NCBI GenBank assembly: GCA_034620365.1
Contig: JAQGEQ010000071.1
Location: 5,704,001-5,768,000 of the forward strand
DNA length: 64,000 bases
Reading direction: 5' to 3'
Source of the DNA: Pegea sp. RAD2-039
Taxonomy: Eukaryota; Chordata; Thaliacea; Salpida; Salpidae
Below the pieces are notes generated by a model. It was not told the DNA's origin, did no database searches, and was given only the letters and a program-made list of their open reading frames with translations. The position numbers and the translations under genes are program-made. Positions 1 through 9,629 of this stretch are shown here, one piece after another; positions within the stretch are counted from its first letter, which is position 1; every line of letters begins with the position of its first letter.

Positions 1-2691
1 GATCGGCATCATCAGCGCGACCTTGGTGATATCTTCATCGTTGCCTAGCAACGTCTGTAACCAAATTTGGAGTGGTTAGTATCTAATTCGAAGGTTTGAT
101 GTAGTTTGATAAAAGATGAAGTTTTTTTGAACTAACTTTACAACAATTAAAGCAAAGATAAAGAGGTGGAGACGTTGATCCGTGCTTGGCTGCCATGAAT
201 GGATCGAAGATTATGAAAGATGCAAAGGAGGATATCTCTGCTATTTCGCTCGTGCATTTCTGATTACCACATTTCAACCTCCGGTAAACTTTCATCAAAA
301 AAATAGTTTAAAGAGTTTTGATATCACAGAAAAAATCAAAAATTAGAAATTTATTTACAACTTTCCGTTCTGACTTTATGCTCGATGGGTTTACTCGCGT
401 TTAGTTCAGGAAAATAGTGAAAAAGAAGCTGTGCTGCTGATCGGATCGTTCTTCCATCATTGTAAGCAATCACAATCATCAAATCCTTGATAAAAAACCA
501 GATTATCATCTAATCAACTTTTTGTTGCTTCTTTACTTTCCATAAGTCTTCTTTGATCAACATCAGTGTCTCGATGAGTTTGTAGTGTTGTCTGATGTCA
601 TTAATTTCTTCCATGACGAAAGTGATGATTCTAGGAATACCGTTTGTGTTCATCTCAAATTCTTCATTACGTGGCAAAGAACCTTTTAAGTAAAGAATAT
701 AATTTGGTGAATGAAGACTAAAGGAAAAAGTGAGTGATGAATAATTGATGAAGTTTGCGTTTTTATAACGCCAGTTTTTTTAAAACCTTTTTTTAATAAG
801 TAAATATTTTCTTTGTTTTTAAAAAATACTAATTATCAAAGATTGTAAGATTATTTATCACTAAAAGTTTCAGAAAATCTTCTCAGACAGAAGGATTATA
901 AGTTATTCAATGAGCTAAAAAATTTAACTCCAAAATAAAATCTAAATAAAAGTGAAGATTTTGTAAAATAGATATTTTAATTATAAAAACTTAGTAGAAA
1001 AGCATCAGTGTTACTGAAGACTTATTTTCGATAATTTTGAGAGTAAGTGATAATTACCAACCAAGACACAAAGGAACAATTTTGTTGCTCAAGGTCTCCA
1101 TCACGAATACTTGTAGTGTTCCGTTTGTTTTAGAGAAAGCATTTAGAGATTCAGCCACAATAACTGGCAATTCTGCTTGTGTTGACTCGTCCACAAAAAC
1201 CATTAATAAGGACAAGCAATTGAATAAAACATTGATGAGTTCTGATAAAAATAAAGATAAAGATTAACTAACTCATGTCATATAACTAAACAAATACCTT
1301 AAAAATTGTTTAAACAGAATCAAACTTTAATGCTATTTTATCTAAAAACATTCTATAAGTTAGAAAAAATTTCACTTATTATATCAAATCTTTTAAACAA
1401 TGTTAAATAATTAATTTATAAAAAGGATTTTTCAGAAAAATTTTCGTTGAAATTATTAAAGGATTTTCAATTTCAATGAAAACTATAATTGACATGAAAT
1501 GATAAATGAAATTGAAAAGCTTTTTACTTGAAAAACTAAAAAAAAAACATAAATAATTATTTCATAAAACTTTAATTACTTAAATAAATTTAAAATAATC
1601 CATTTTAGTTCAATTATATTTCTCTAGAAATTACATTCTGTTTTTAAAAAGATTTTACAAACTTTTCTAGAAATTTTTCTATCGAAATGTAATTTACAAA
1701 AACTTATCTTCAAATTTGGTCAAATTTTTTTGGTTCAGTTAACTATCAAACTTGACAACTTTAAGCTTTCTTCTAAAACTTCTTTTTTTTTAATTAAATA
1801 AAACTTAATCAGTTGGGTTTTACAGAAAATTTTACTCGTTTGTCACTTAACAGTTTATTCTATTTGTCAATTTGATTTACCTTTCTTGTCACTCGTCACA
1901 TCTTTTAAAGCTGGAATAAGAGCAACCAGTCCATCAAACAGAATAGGGTAGTCTAGATCAGGAAAATTACACGAGCCTCTCCAAGAAAAATTCTCACTTA
2001 GCTTATTTAATCCATCTGAGAAAATCTTATTTCTGAGTTGTTTTTTCATCGTCAAATCTTTGAGTATTCTGTTCATTAAAAAAGTAAATATAAAAATCGA
2101 TATTTCGAGTAGATTAATCTGTAGTAACTGCTTTAAAATTTTGTCTCACGATAACAGAGTTGTTTCAAAATAGTTTAGAGTCTTTAAAATTGATGCTGGA
2201 GGTACATTTCGTGAATTCCAGAATAATCTGCTGGCATAATCTTCTAAACAGCGAGTTTTTGAGGTAACTGTAAAAGAAGATTTTCATAATTGAATTATCG
2301 ATTTATTGACTGATGTTTTTTATGGTCTGTTTGTAAACATTTTAAAAACGTGAATTCAACTTTAACTTGTTCTTGATAAGCATTTTGAATAAAACATAAA
2401 TGATTATTTAAACGTAAACTTTAAAAATAAAAGTAATTTTTTTATATTTTTTCGTAGTTCTGAAAATTAGTTGTTTAAAAATTGTAGCTTGTGCTTTACA
2501 CTTGTCTATAAATCTGTTTTATAAAAACACATATGTAGCTACAAGAATATTAAAACTAAGAAATCTTATATCAAATTTCTTGAGCAAAGTTCAACTGATA
2601 AAATCTTTAAATCAAACTTAGTTTAAGTAGTTTTCAATTACTTAGGTTTCATTAGCTTCAAAAACTTACAATATTCAGCTTGTGTTGACAT
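1..2691 (-). CDS. UNC79: UNC79 orthologue, N-terminal part (runs off the left edge)
   Basis: Auxiliary subunit of the NALCN sodium-leak channel complex at the neuronal plasma membrane. Eight coding exons join in phase: 2670-2691, 2150-2267, 1881-2068, 1058-1241, 537-717, 359-485, 137-288 and 1-54 (continuing outside). They give the first 342 residues. The start MSTQAEYFTSK followed by LNYFETTLLSIL closely matches my memory of the vertebrate UNC79 N-terminus, which begins MSTKAEQF. Later segments are helical and repeat-like (VIVAESLNAFSK, IRSAAQLLFHYFPEL), followed by a cysteine-bearing stretch with SPPLYLCFNCC. All introns are GT-AG and range from about 50 to 800 nt. The first coding exon is only 22 nt long and is fixed by the phase of the next exon. 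Vertebrate UNC79 is roughly 2,600 residues, so most of the gene lies beyond the window. Confidence 0.88.
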
Positions 2692-3618
2692 CTTTCATAA
2701 AATTTCTTGAGTATTATCACAAGTATTCAGTAAAAATGATACTAGCCAGCTACTTACCAGTAGTTGGTATTGACAATATAACTTTTTTTAAAATTATTAA
2801 AATCTTCACAGCAAGGTCTATGAAAATATAAAATGATAAATCAATGTTATCAAAATCTTTGCTTATTATTTAAACTATTTAATAGATTTTTTTATCAAAA
2901 TAATCCCTTAAGATTATCTTCAAAATCTTTCAAAACTTTCTATATTTTACAAATAAATTTTGCAAATTTATTTAATGAACTTCTAACGAAATTTTTAATG
3001 ACTAAAAATGTTTAAAAATTTCAGAAAAAAATATAAAATCTGACTTTCTATACTCGTTTGTTTATTGATTTTTCTTCCTATATATCTTAGATTTGTATTT
3101 TACAACAGCAAATTCAATTCAACACTGCTATCTAGTGAAGACTTTTTTTTATCTTCGGCTGCATTATTTTCAAAATTTTTAGTTCCAATATAATTTCATC
3201 TTGTGATTAGAACTTATAATATTTAAGCATTTACTACTAAGTGATGCCTTTGTAAGTAAAAATTATTTTACTTTTAGTAATTGTGACTTACTAACAGTAT
3301 CAAAGACTTAAGCAATTTCTTTATCAGAAGAATTTATTTCAGTTATAAGTTTGTTAATATTTTAGTATTCAGTAAAGTAAATATCTCAATTTGTATTAAT
3401 TTTTCAAAGTTGAAAACATTACATTTTTAAGTTATTCTAAAACGTTACAGATTTTTTAATCTTTTATTTTAAGTGGCTCAAACATTTCAAATAAAATACC
3501 AGACACTTAAATTGCTTTTTACTTTATTTAATCACAATATTTAACATTTCTTTAATATACTTAGCATCATACTTTTGTGTTTTATTTTATAGTTTATCTT
3601 GTTTCAAATCCCTTAATT
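2692..3618. other. Intergenic: UNC79 upstream region and CFAP97-like 3' flank
   Basis: AT-rich spacer between the UNC79 start and the stop of the next minus-strand gene. It should hold the UNC79 promoter and 5'UTR, but no specific site can be named. A 60-codon open frame at 2833-3015 (+) is low-complexity and unconvincing. Confidence 0.5.
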
Positions 3619-4515
3619 TTACAAAACATCTTTTACTTCTCCTGATGAACTGTTATTCTTAATCTGTGAAAAAGCCAATATTCTTATGCTCGCCGGTTTC
3701 TTTTGAACAGTTGTCTTCTGCTTGTAGTTAGTTGCATTAAACGCTTTAAAATCAGGAAATTGAATTCTTTTCTTATCACCTTTACTTATTTTCTTTTCTT
3801 TCAAATTCTCAATAAAGTTCCCTGACGGAAATGGTTTATTTTTTTCCACTTCTTTCAGACTAATCTTTTTTTTTCCACAATCGTTTTTCTTTGTATCTTT
3901 CTTGAACACATCATCGATGGAGACAAAACGTTTGGTACAACCTTCATCAATTCCTCTTTTACTAATTTTCAAGCTTTCAAAGTTAGGTATAACACCTGTC
4001 TTCGAGAACTCTCTAGCAAGCTTTCTTTTTTGATTTCTTATTTGTTCCCATTTCAACCCTTCAACTGCATCCACAAATTTAATATCTTCTTGCTTTCCTT
4101 TAGTCTTCTTTAACAAAGCCCTTCTTTTATAGTATTCTTTGGACCACTCTTTCATATTATAGTGGGTTTCAGAAGACACTATCCGTTTCAGTACTGATTG
4201 ATTATCATTAATTAATTTAATTAAGTTTTGTTGTCTTATATTTATCTTATTATTTAGAAGTCTGAGTTTATTCTTATTCATCAAATGAACATCTACAGGC
4301 GGTCTTGATTGTATATAAGCTTCTAGAATTCTGTTTGCTAATCTAGAATTTTCGATTTCAATCCGGCGAGTATTTTCTTCCTGCATCATCATTTTTTTAA
4401 AGTTGAAATAATGATGAATTTTAAGTTTTGGACATTTATTATCAACATATGAGATTATATTGTTACATTTATTCCTATGTTGGATATAGTGCTCTGCTTT
4501 TTGACGGCTAAACAT
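3619..4515 (-). CDS. CFAP97-domain (hemingway-like) protein, short paralogue
   Basis: Single-exon gene of 298 residues. CFAP97 (KIAA1430/hemingway) proteins act in cilia and flagella. The family core is visible at residues 60-130: a short helix (NRILEAY), a linker, then an asparagine/arginine-rich helix with NDNQSVLKRIV and the closing THYNMKEWSKEYYKRR. This is the ENqaiLkRi...Y..kkWe.dY pattern of the family. The C-terminal half is lysine-rich and shows no domain. The gene points away from a second CFAP97-like gene at 6191-7897, whose core aligns well while the tails do not. The assignment rests on remembered family pattern. The biochemical role is not shown by the sequence. Confidence 0.7.
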   Translation of the reverse strand: MFSRQKAEHYIQHRNKCNNIISYVDNKCPKLKIHHYFNFKKMMMQEENTRRIEIENSRLANRILEAYIQSRPPVDVHLMNKNKLRLLNNKINIRQQNLIKLINDNQSVLKRIVSSETHYNMKEWSKEYYKRRALLKKTKGKQEDIKFVDAVEGLKWEQIRNQKRKLAREFSKTGVIPNFESLKISKRGIDEGCTKRFVSIDDVFKKDTKKNDCGKKKISLKEVEKNKPFPSGNFIENLKEKKISKGDKKRIQFPDFKAFNATNYKQKTTVQKKPASIRILAFSQIKNNSSSGEVKDVL

Positions 4516-6190
4516 ATTTCAACGTTTATTGAAATAAGGTGACGGCTTGAAGTTTAAGTTGAAAAAATAATTTTAACTTTTAAATATTATTTCGAAAATC
4601 ATTTTTTTAGAATTATGACATCACTATTCCCTTAGTTTAAAAACAACTACGTCTAAAAGTTTTATTTTTTAATGGAGATTTTTTTCAATAATCTTTCCGA
4701 ATGACTTTATTTATATCTAGAAATAAACACAAATTTTTTAAACATATTTAAAATGTCTTAATACGAATAAATAACATGATGGTGTAAACATATTATCCAA
4801 ACCTGAATCTACATATCTCATTTTAATTCACCAAGTTATAAGACTGTGTAACAACTGTTTTAATTTATAATTAAATTATATTTGCAATTCATTTTGATAA
4901 ACAGATAATTCTTTATTCCAACTCAAAACACATAATTGGACAGTTATTTAGTCTCCTAAGTAGCTATTTGTAAAATTACTAATATTTATATTTCTAACAA
5001 AACTTTAAAACCTTTAAAAAAGTTTTGTAATATTTCTGTTATTAACCCAATGTTGATGTTTTAACTATGTCTGTCTGGTCAATTACACACTTATGGTCCT
5101 AAGCTCAAGGTCGCTACCAGATGTCATATTCTAAAGCGTTTTAGAAAATAAAAAAGCTTTCAGATTTAAAATCCTAAATCGGATTAAATATTAATTATTC
5201 TTAAAATGGATTTTGTCATTTTTGGAAATATTTTTAGAAATCAGTTTAAAAATATTCACAAGATTAAACTGAAACTTTTTTATAGATTTTGAATTAAAAT
5301 TTACTTTTGAGTATAACTCAAGTCTACTTATAAAAAATTCATAAAAATAAAGTTTTTTTCATTTTATTTTTACTGACCGAAAAAGATTGTATGATTTATA
5401 ATAAAGTACAAATTTATTATTTAATATTTTTATTATTAAATGTTTGAAATTTATTTATTTTTTACAATAAATGCGAAAGAGGGTGCCTGAAGAGAGTACC
5501 TCTCGCTAACACACATTCTCACAAATAACATCTATTAGGTTATTAATTTGATATAGAAAGAAGTGTTGCTTATTTTCTACTAGGTCAGCTTCAACGTAAA
5601 TTGTCTACCAATTTTTTAGTTTAAACTTTATTAAACACCTAAATTAACAATATTAAAACGATTCTCATAATCTTAATTTTAATATTCTTTTGTCTTCTTA
5701 ACTGTAAAATTAAGTTTGTCAAGTAAGAAGTTTACTTCTCAAGTAGCAAAACTTGTATTTTAAGAAATGTGTTCGTGTATTTGCTGCTTTACATTAATAA
5801 AGTCTTGTTTGCTCTCTTGAAAACGTGTTCGAATCTTATAAAGTTATATCTTAACTTAAAATGTAAATTAAGATTACAAATTCAATGATATATATCTTTC
5901 AATTTAATTTTTTATACGTTTAAAGTCTGTTATCTTTTCTAAAATATTGTTCTAAGTTATAAATTTAAATGTGAAATATACTAATGGTGTACAAAATAAT
6001 AAATTATTAAAATTATAATATTAAAATTTAATTATTATGACGTCAGAACAAATTTGATGTCACAATAAATTTGTAACAAGTAAAAGTAACAAAGTAAAAA
6101 ACTTTGAAGCTTTATAAATTATTTTATCTGATGTTTAGAACTTCTTGAAAAAAGCTCTTTAAAGATATTAAAGATACACATTATCTAGTA
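4516..6190. other. Shared upstream region of the divergent CFAP97-like pair
   Basis: AT-rich 1.7 kb between two divergently transcribed genes, so any promoter of either lies here. It contains a short LINE 3' tail at 5449-5565 and a perfect TGACGTCA at 6038-6045, about 145 bp upstream of the plus-strand ATG. No other structure was seen. Confidence 0.5.
5449..5565 (-). mobile_element. CR1-like LINE, severely 5'-truncated copy (3' tail only)
   Basis: On the minus strand the segment reads as the last ~110 bp of the LINE at 15199-19864. It has the GTGAGAATGTGTGTTAGCGAG block, the hairpin GAGGTAC...GGCACCCTC, and the terminal ATTTATTG...AAATAAAT tail. No coding part is retained. Confidence 0.8.
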
Positions 6191-7897
6191 ATGGAAGAAT
6201 TTACTAAATGGAGAAATTATATGGATTCAATCGATTATTTTAATCATAGATTAAGATGTGACTATCCCACAAAAGTAGTGGACACAGAATGTCCACAAAC
6301 TTACTTGCATAGTTATATCAACTTAAAAAGGCTGAGAGCTGAAGAGCTAGAAAAAAACGAAATTGATCGTTTAAATCACATGCTGACCAATAATATTTTG
6401 CGAATTATGGTTAGTAAAAGTTCACTTGACAACTACCATGACCCTGGCTTGGGTAGGAATATCTACAAGATTAAAGCAGAAGGAAAAACTAGAAAATTAC
6501 ACCAGATTCTTTTAGAAAATCAAGCTATTTTAAAAAGAATTGTAACTGTTAAATCGACTTATCCTTTAAAGAAATGGGAACAAGAGTATTATTATCGTAA
6601 ACAGAAAAAGCCTACTAACTTTTCTAAAAAGTATCCCGCTTGGAATCAGATAGGAGTAATGAAATCTATGGCAAAGTCGCGTTTGTATATACCCGATAAA
6701 GCTATTAAACGTCCAATGGAGTATCCAAGTATCATTTACAAAAGAATTCATAATGCAGATTTTTGCTGCCACCCAACAAGAAGAAACAAAGCTCAAAAAA
6801 ATTTCAAATTAAAGCAAGAGATAAAAGCAGCAGAAAAATTAGAAAACAAGACGAAAGTAGAAAGAACTCCTGTGCCTTCTGGAAGAGCTTACATTCAATC
6901 AGAAGATGAGACAGTAGAAAAGATGATGCAGTCTGAAGCTAGCAAGGAACTTCCAACTAAAAAAAAGGCAAAAAGCAAACATAGACAGAAAATGGATTCA
7001 AAAGTTAACAAGAATAAAGATAGAACTATTCCATTTGTAAATAAAACAACCGTAAGTGGAAAGCAAACTAAAAAACAAGTCCCTGGTTTAGTTAAATTAG
7101 AAAAAAATTGTAAAAATAACTCTTTGAAAGCTAATGTAAGAATATCAGCTGATAAAAAGTTTAATAAGAAAGTAAATGCGGAGAAAAAACTGACGAATAA
7201 ATCTAACAGCCCCAAAAAAGAAAATAAAAACCTTAGTGAGGCCTTTCAGCAACCTTCAAAAATAAAGTCAAGGATTTTCATGCAAAGAAAGTCTAGTATT
7301 TCAAATGAATCTTTAAAAAAAGTTAATCATAACGCTTTCAATCAGTGCTTAGGTATGAAAGCATCTTCTGTTTCAAGTAAAAGCAATAAAGTTGTTTTGA
7401 CTTCACTAAACAAATTGGGTTCTTTGCCAGCAAAACTTACAAAAAGTAATCCTGAAGTTAATGATCAAGTTTTGATACCTACAATAGAAGATAAGGATAT
7501 TCAGAAACTAAAGAAAAGTAATACACCAAAGAAAAAATGTAGAAAATCTTTAGTATTAGACCCCAAACCAAAATTGAGCTCTTTTGATCAGTTATCTGAA
7601 CTTTTTAAAAATGAAAATTCAAATGTTATAGATAGTGATAATTCAAACTTATCGCTCTCTTCTTCGAAAGACTTTTTAAGTTCTGCTTCTATCTCTTTTG
7701 ACAGTTTTTCTTCAGAAATTTCATCAAAAATGTCTAAAATGGTCATTGAAACAAAAAACAACAACCAAACGAACCCTAAAAAGTCTTCTGTCTTAAAGCA
7801 AACCTTGAACCACAAGCAAGTAGTTCCACAAATCGGCTCAATTGTATCTGGTTCAAATTTCAACAAAATTATAAACACAAGACGCTCGATTACGTAG
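6191..7897 (+). CDS. CFAP97-domain (hemingway-like) protein, long paralogue
   Basis: Single-exon gene of 568 residues, paralogous to the minus-strand gene at 3619-4515. The CFAP97 core covers residues 60-137: LNHMLTNNILRI, then HQILLENQAILKRIVTV and YPLKKWEQEYYYRK. The first ~50 residues (WRNYMDSIDYFNHR, YLHSYINLKRL) also resemble the paralogue's start. The remaining ~430 residues are low-complexity, rich in Lys, Ser and Asn, and probably disordered. Family members are linked to ciliary axonemes. Having no introns is unusual beside the intron-rich genes here and suggests an origin by retrocopy or loss of introns before an inverted duplication. Function is inferred from the family only. Confidence 0.72.
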   Translation: MEEFTKWRNYMDSIDYFNHRLRCDYPTKVVDTECPQTYLHSYINLKRLRAEELEKNEIDRLNHMLTNNILRIMVSKSSLDNYHDPGLGRNIYKIKAEGKTRKLHQILLENQAILKRIVTVKSTYPLKKWEQEYYYRKQKKPTNFSKKYPAWNQIGVMKSMAKSRLYIPDKAIKRPMEYPSIIYKRIHNADFCCHPTRRNKAQKNFKLKQEIKAAEKLENKTKVERTPVPSGRAYIQSEDETVEKMMQSEASKELPTKKKAKSKHRQKMDSKVNKNKDRTIPFVNKTTVSGKQTKKQVPGLVKLEKNCKNNSLKANVRISADKKFNKKVNAEKKLTNKSNSPKKENKNLSEAFQQPSKIKSRIFMQRKSSISNESLKKVNHNAFNQCLGMKASSVSSKSNKVVLTSLNKLGSLPAKLTKSNPEVNDQVLIPTIEDKDIQKLKKSNTPKKKCRKSLVLDPKPKLSSFDQLSELFKNENSNVIDSDNSNLSLSSSKDFLSSASISFDSFSSEISSKMSKMVIETKNNNQTNPKKSSVLKQTLNHKQVVPQIGSIVSGSNFNKIINTRRSIT

Positions 7898-9629
7898 TGA
7901 TATGGTTTGTGAAGTCTGTCAAGTTATGTGTGCAGTTTTGTAGCTAACAAGTATTGCAAAAAGTTTATACATTTTCGCAGCTAGATTATTTATCAGCGAC
8001 AATTTATAAGAAAACCAGTAAATATGCAAACTGTTGAATCGTATATTTACTTGTTAATAAAAGTTTTTTCGACTTGATTACTTTTTTCAATTCTTTTTAA
8101 AGTTATTGCTTTAGTAAAGCGTTTTTTATTTATTTATTTCAATAAATGTGAAGGAGGGTGCCTGAAAAGAGCACCTGTCGCTAACACACATTCTCACAAA
8201 TAATATATATTTTAATGATTAAAACTATAACTAAATGTAGGCAGTAAAAACTAAATGTAAAAGTTTTGTTGTATCATTTTAAAGGCATAAACAAAAAAAT
8301 CAAAGAAAAGGAAGAAGCCCCAAAAAATGTTTAGTTGTTTACATCTCTTTGTGTTTTAGTTTGTTTTTAACAAGACTTCTTGAGCACAACTATCATGACT
8401 CTTCTCAACCGAGGCGGACTCATTATGCAATAATTAGTTTTTGAGCTTAAAAAGATACAATTAGGACTTTTTTATAAATCTCTCATGAAACTTTAGGAGT
8501 AGAAAAGTTTGTTTATTTATTTTTGAACTATTAAATGATAACCAATTACTGACAACAATTATATGCTGTTAGCTATTCAATCTGTAACATTTCTAATTTG
8601 CATTTAATTAAAAAATCTTCGATAAAAAAGTCCCATAAAAATTAACAAGATGAATTTTTTTATGAAGTTGGAATCGATGAGAAGTCATCTACATTACTAG
8701 AATATTCAATTATGATCTTATCATGATATAAAGAACATTTTCACTGAATATAAAACCTTCTAAACTAATGAAATCTTATATAAGAGTACTGTGTAGTAAT
8801 CTAAAAAACCTTACCACATTTTATTTACTAATTTGAAATTTTATGAAACAGTAAATCAGTGTAACTAATTTTACTACATTTTATAAGTATACCTTGAGTG
8901 GGTTTTGCTGGAACCGCCTTTTAATGAGTTTAATTTATCTTATGATGAAAATGTGGCAGATAATTTTTACTTTTCTCAGAAAATTCTAACTAGCATCTTT
9001 ATTATCTTCATCTGATACTTTAAATAATTTTCTTTAAACCAATAATTTTGTTTCTATTAAAACAACTTTACTAAGATTTTAATAAAATAGATTTAAAAAA
9101 TGAAACTACAAAATCAACTCAGTACAAAGCAAATAATTGAGCTGACAAAAAAGTTGGTTTATTTCAAAGCTCAGATAAATTAAAAAAAAACAGTTACTAC
9201 TTCTGCAAGAGAGTTTAAATCAAATGATAAAAACTCTGACAGAAGCTTATAATCATATCTGCGTCTACTCGTGTTCATAGGTTATAATAATTGAGCAAAT
9301 TTAAATCAACTTCTACGAAATAAAGTTCAATATTTAATTTTAAAAGTAGAATACAGCTTCTAACAGCTTCTACATGATTCCAAATCTAGTTGTGGATTTT
9401 AATAAACTGGTCGACGAACATAACATGCGAATAAGAAATAAATAATTGAGTAATCTTATTGCACTCAGCAATTGATATGTTCAAAGTTTCAGGATTAGAA
9501 TCTGGAGACATTAGATGAGAATTAATAGCTTTTAGGAGTTTGCATCAAAATTAGGAGATTTTAAGAAGTAATTTTGTATAAAAAGACAGAAACTTTGTAT
9601 TATATACAAAAGCAAGCAAACAGATTTCC
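7898..9629. other. Intergenic, AT-rich, no gene seen
   Basis: Spacer between the CFAP97-like long paralogue and the 3' end of the BAG3-type gene, so both adjacent transcripts end into it. It carries one short LINE tail (8131-8212) and otherwise no convincing ORF, RNA gene or repeat. Confidence 0.5.
8131..8212 (-). mobile_element. CR1-like LINE 3' tail fragment
   Basis: The last ~80 bp of the LINE family, inverted. The motif block GTGAGAATGTGTGTTAGCGA, the hairpin with GGTGC/GGCACC arms and the terminal TTTATTG/AAATAAATAAAT are all recognisable. Confidence 0.8.

Noticed and set aside
1037..1267. Plus-strand 76-codon open frame
   Set aside because: It lies over UNC79 exon 1058-1241; the minus-strand reading is in phase with neighbouring exons and protein-like.
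6566..7878. Minus-strand open frames inside the long CFAP97-like gene
   Set aside because: Hydrophobic antisense of Lys/Ser-rich coding sequence, with no domain.
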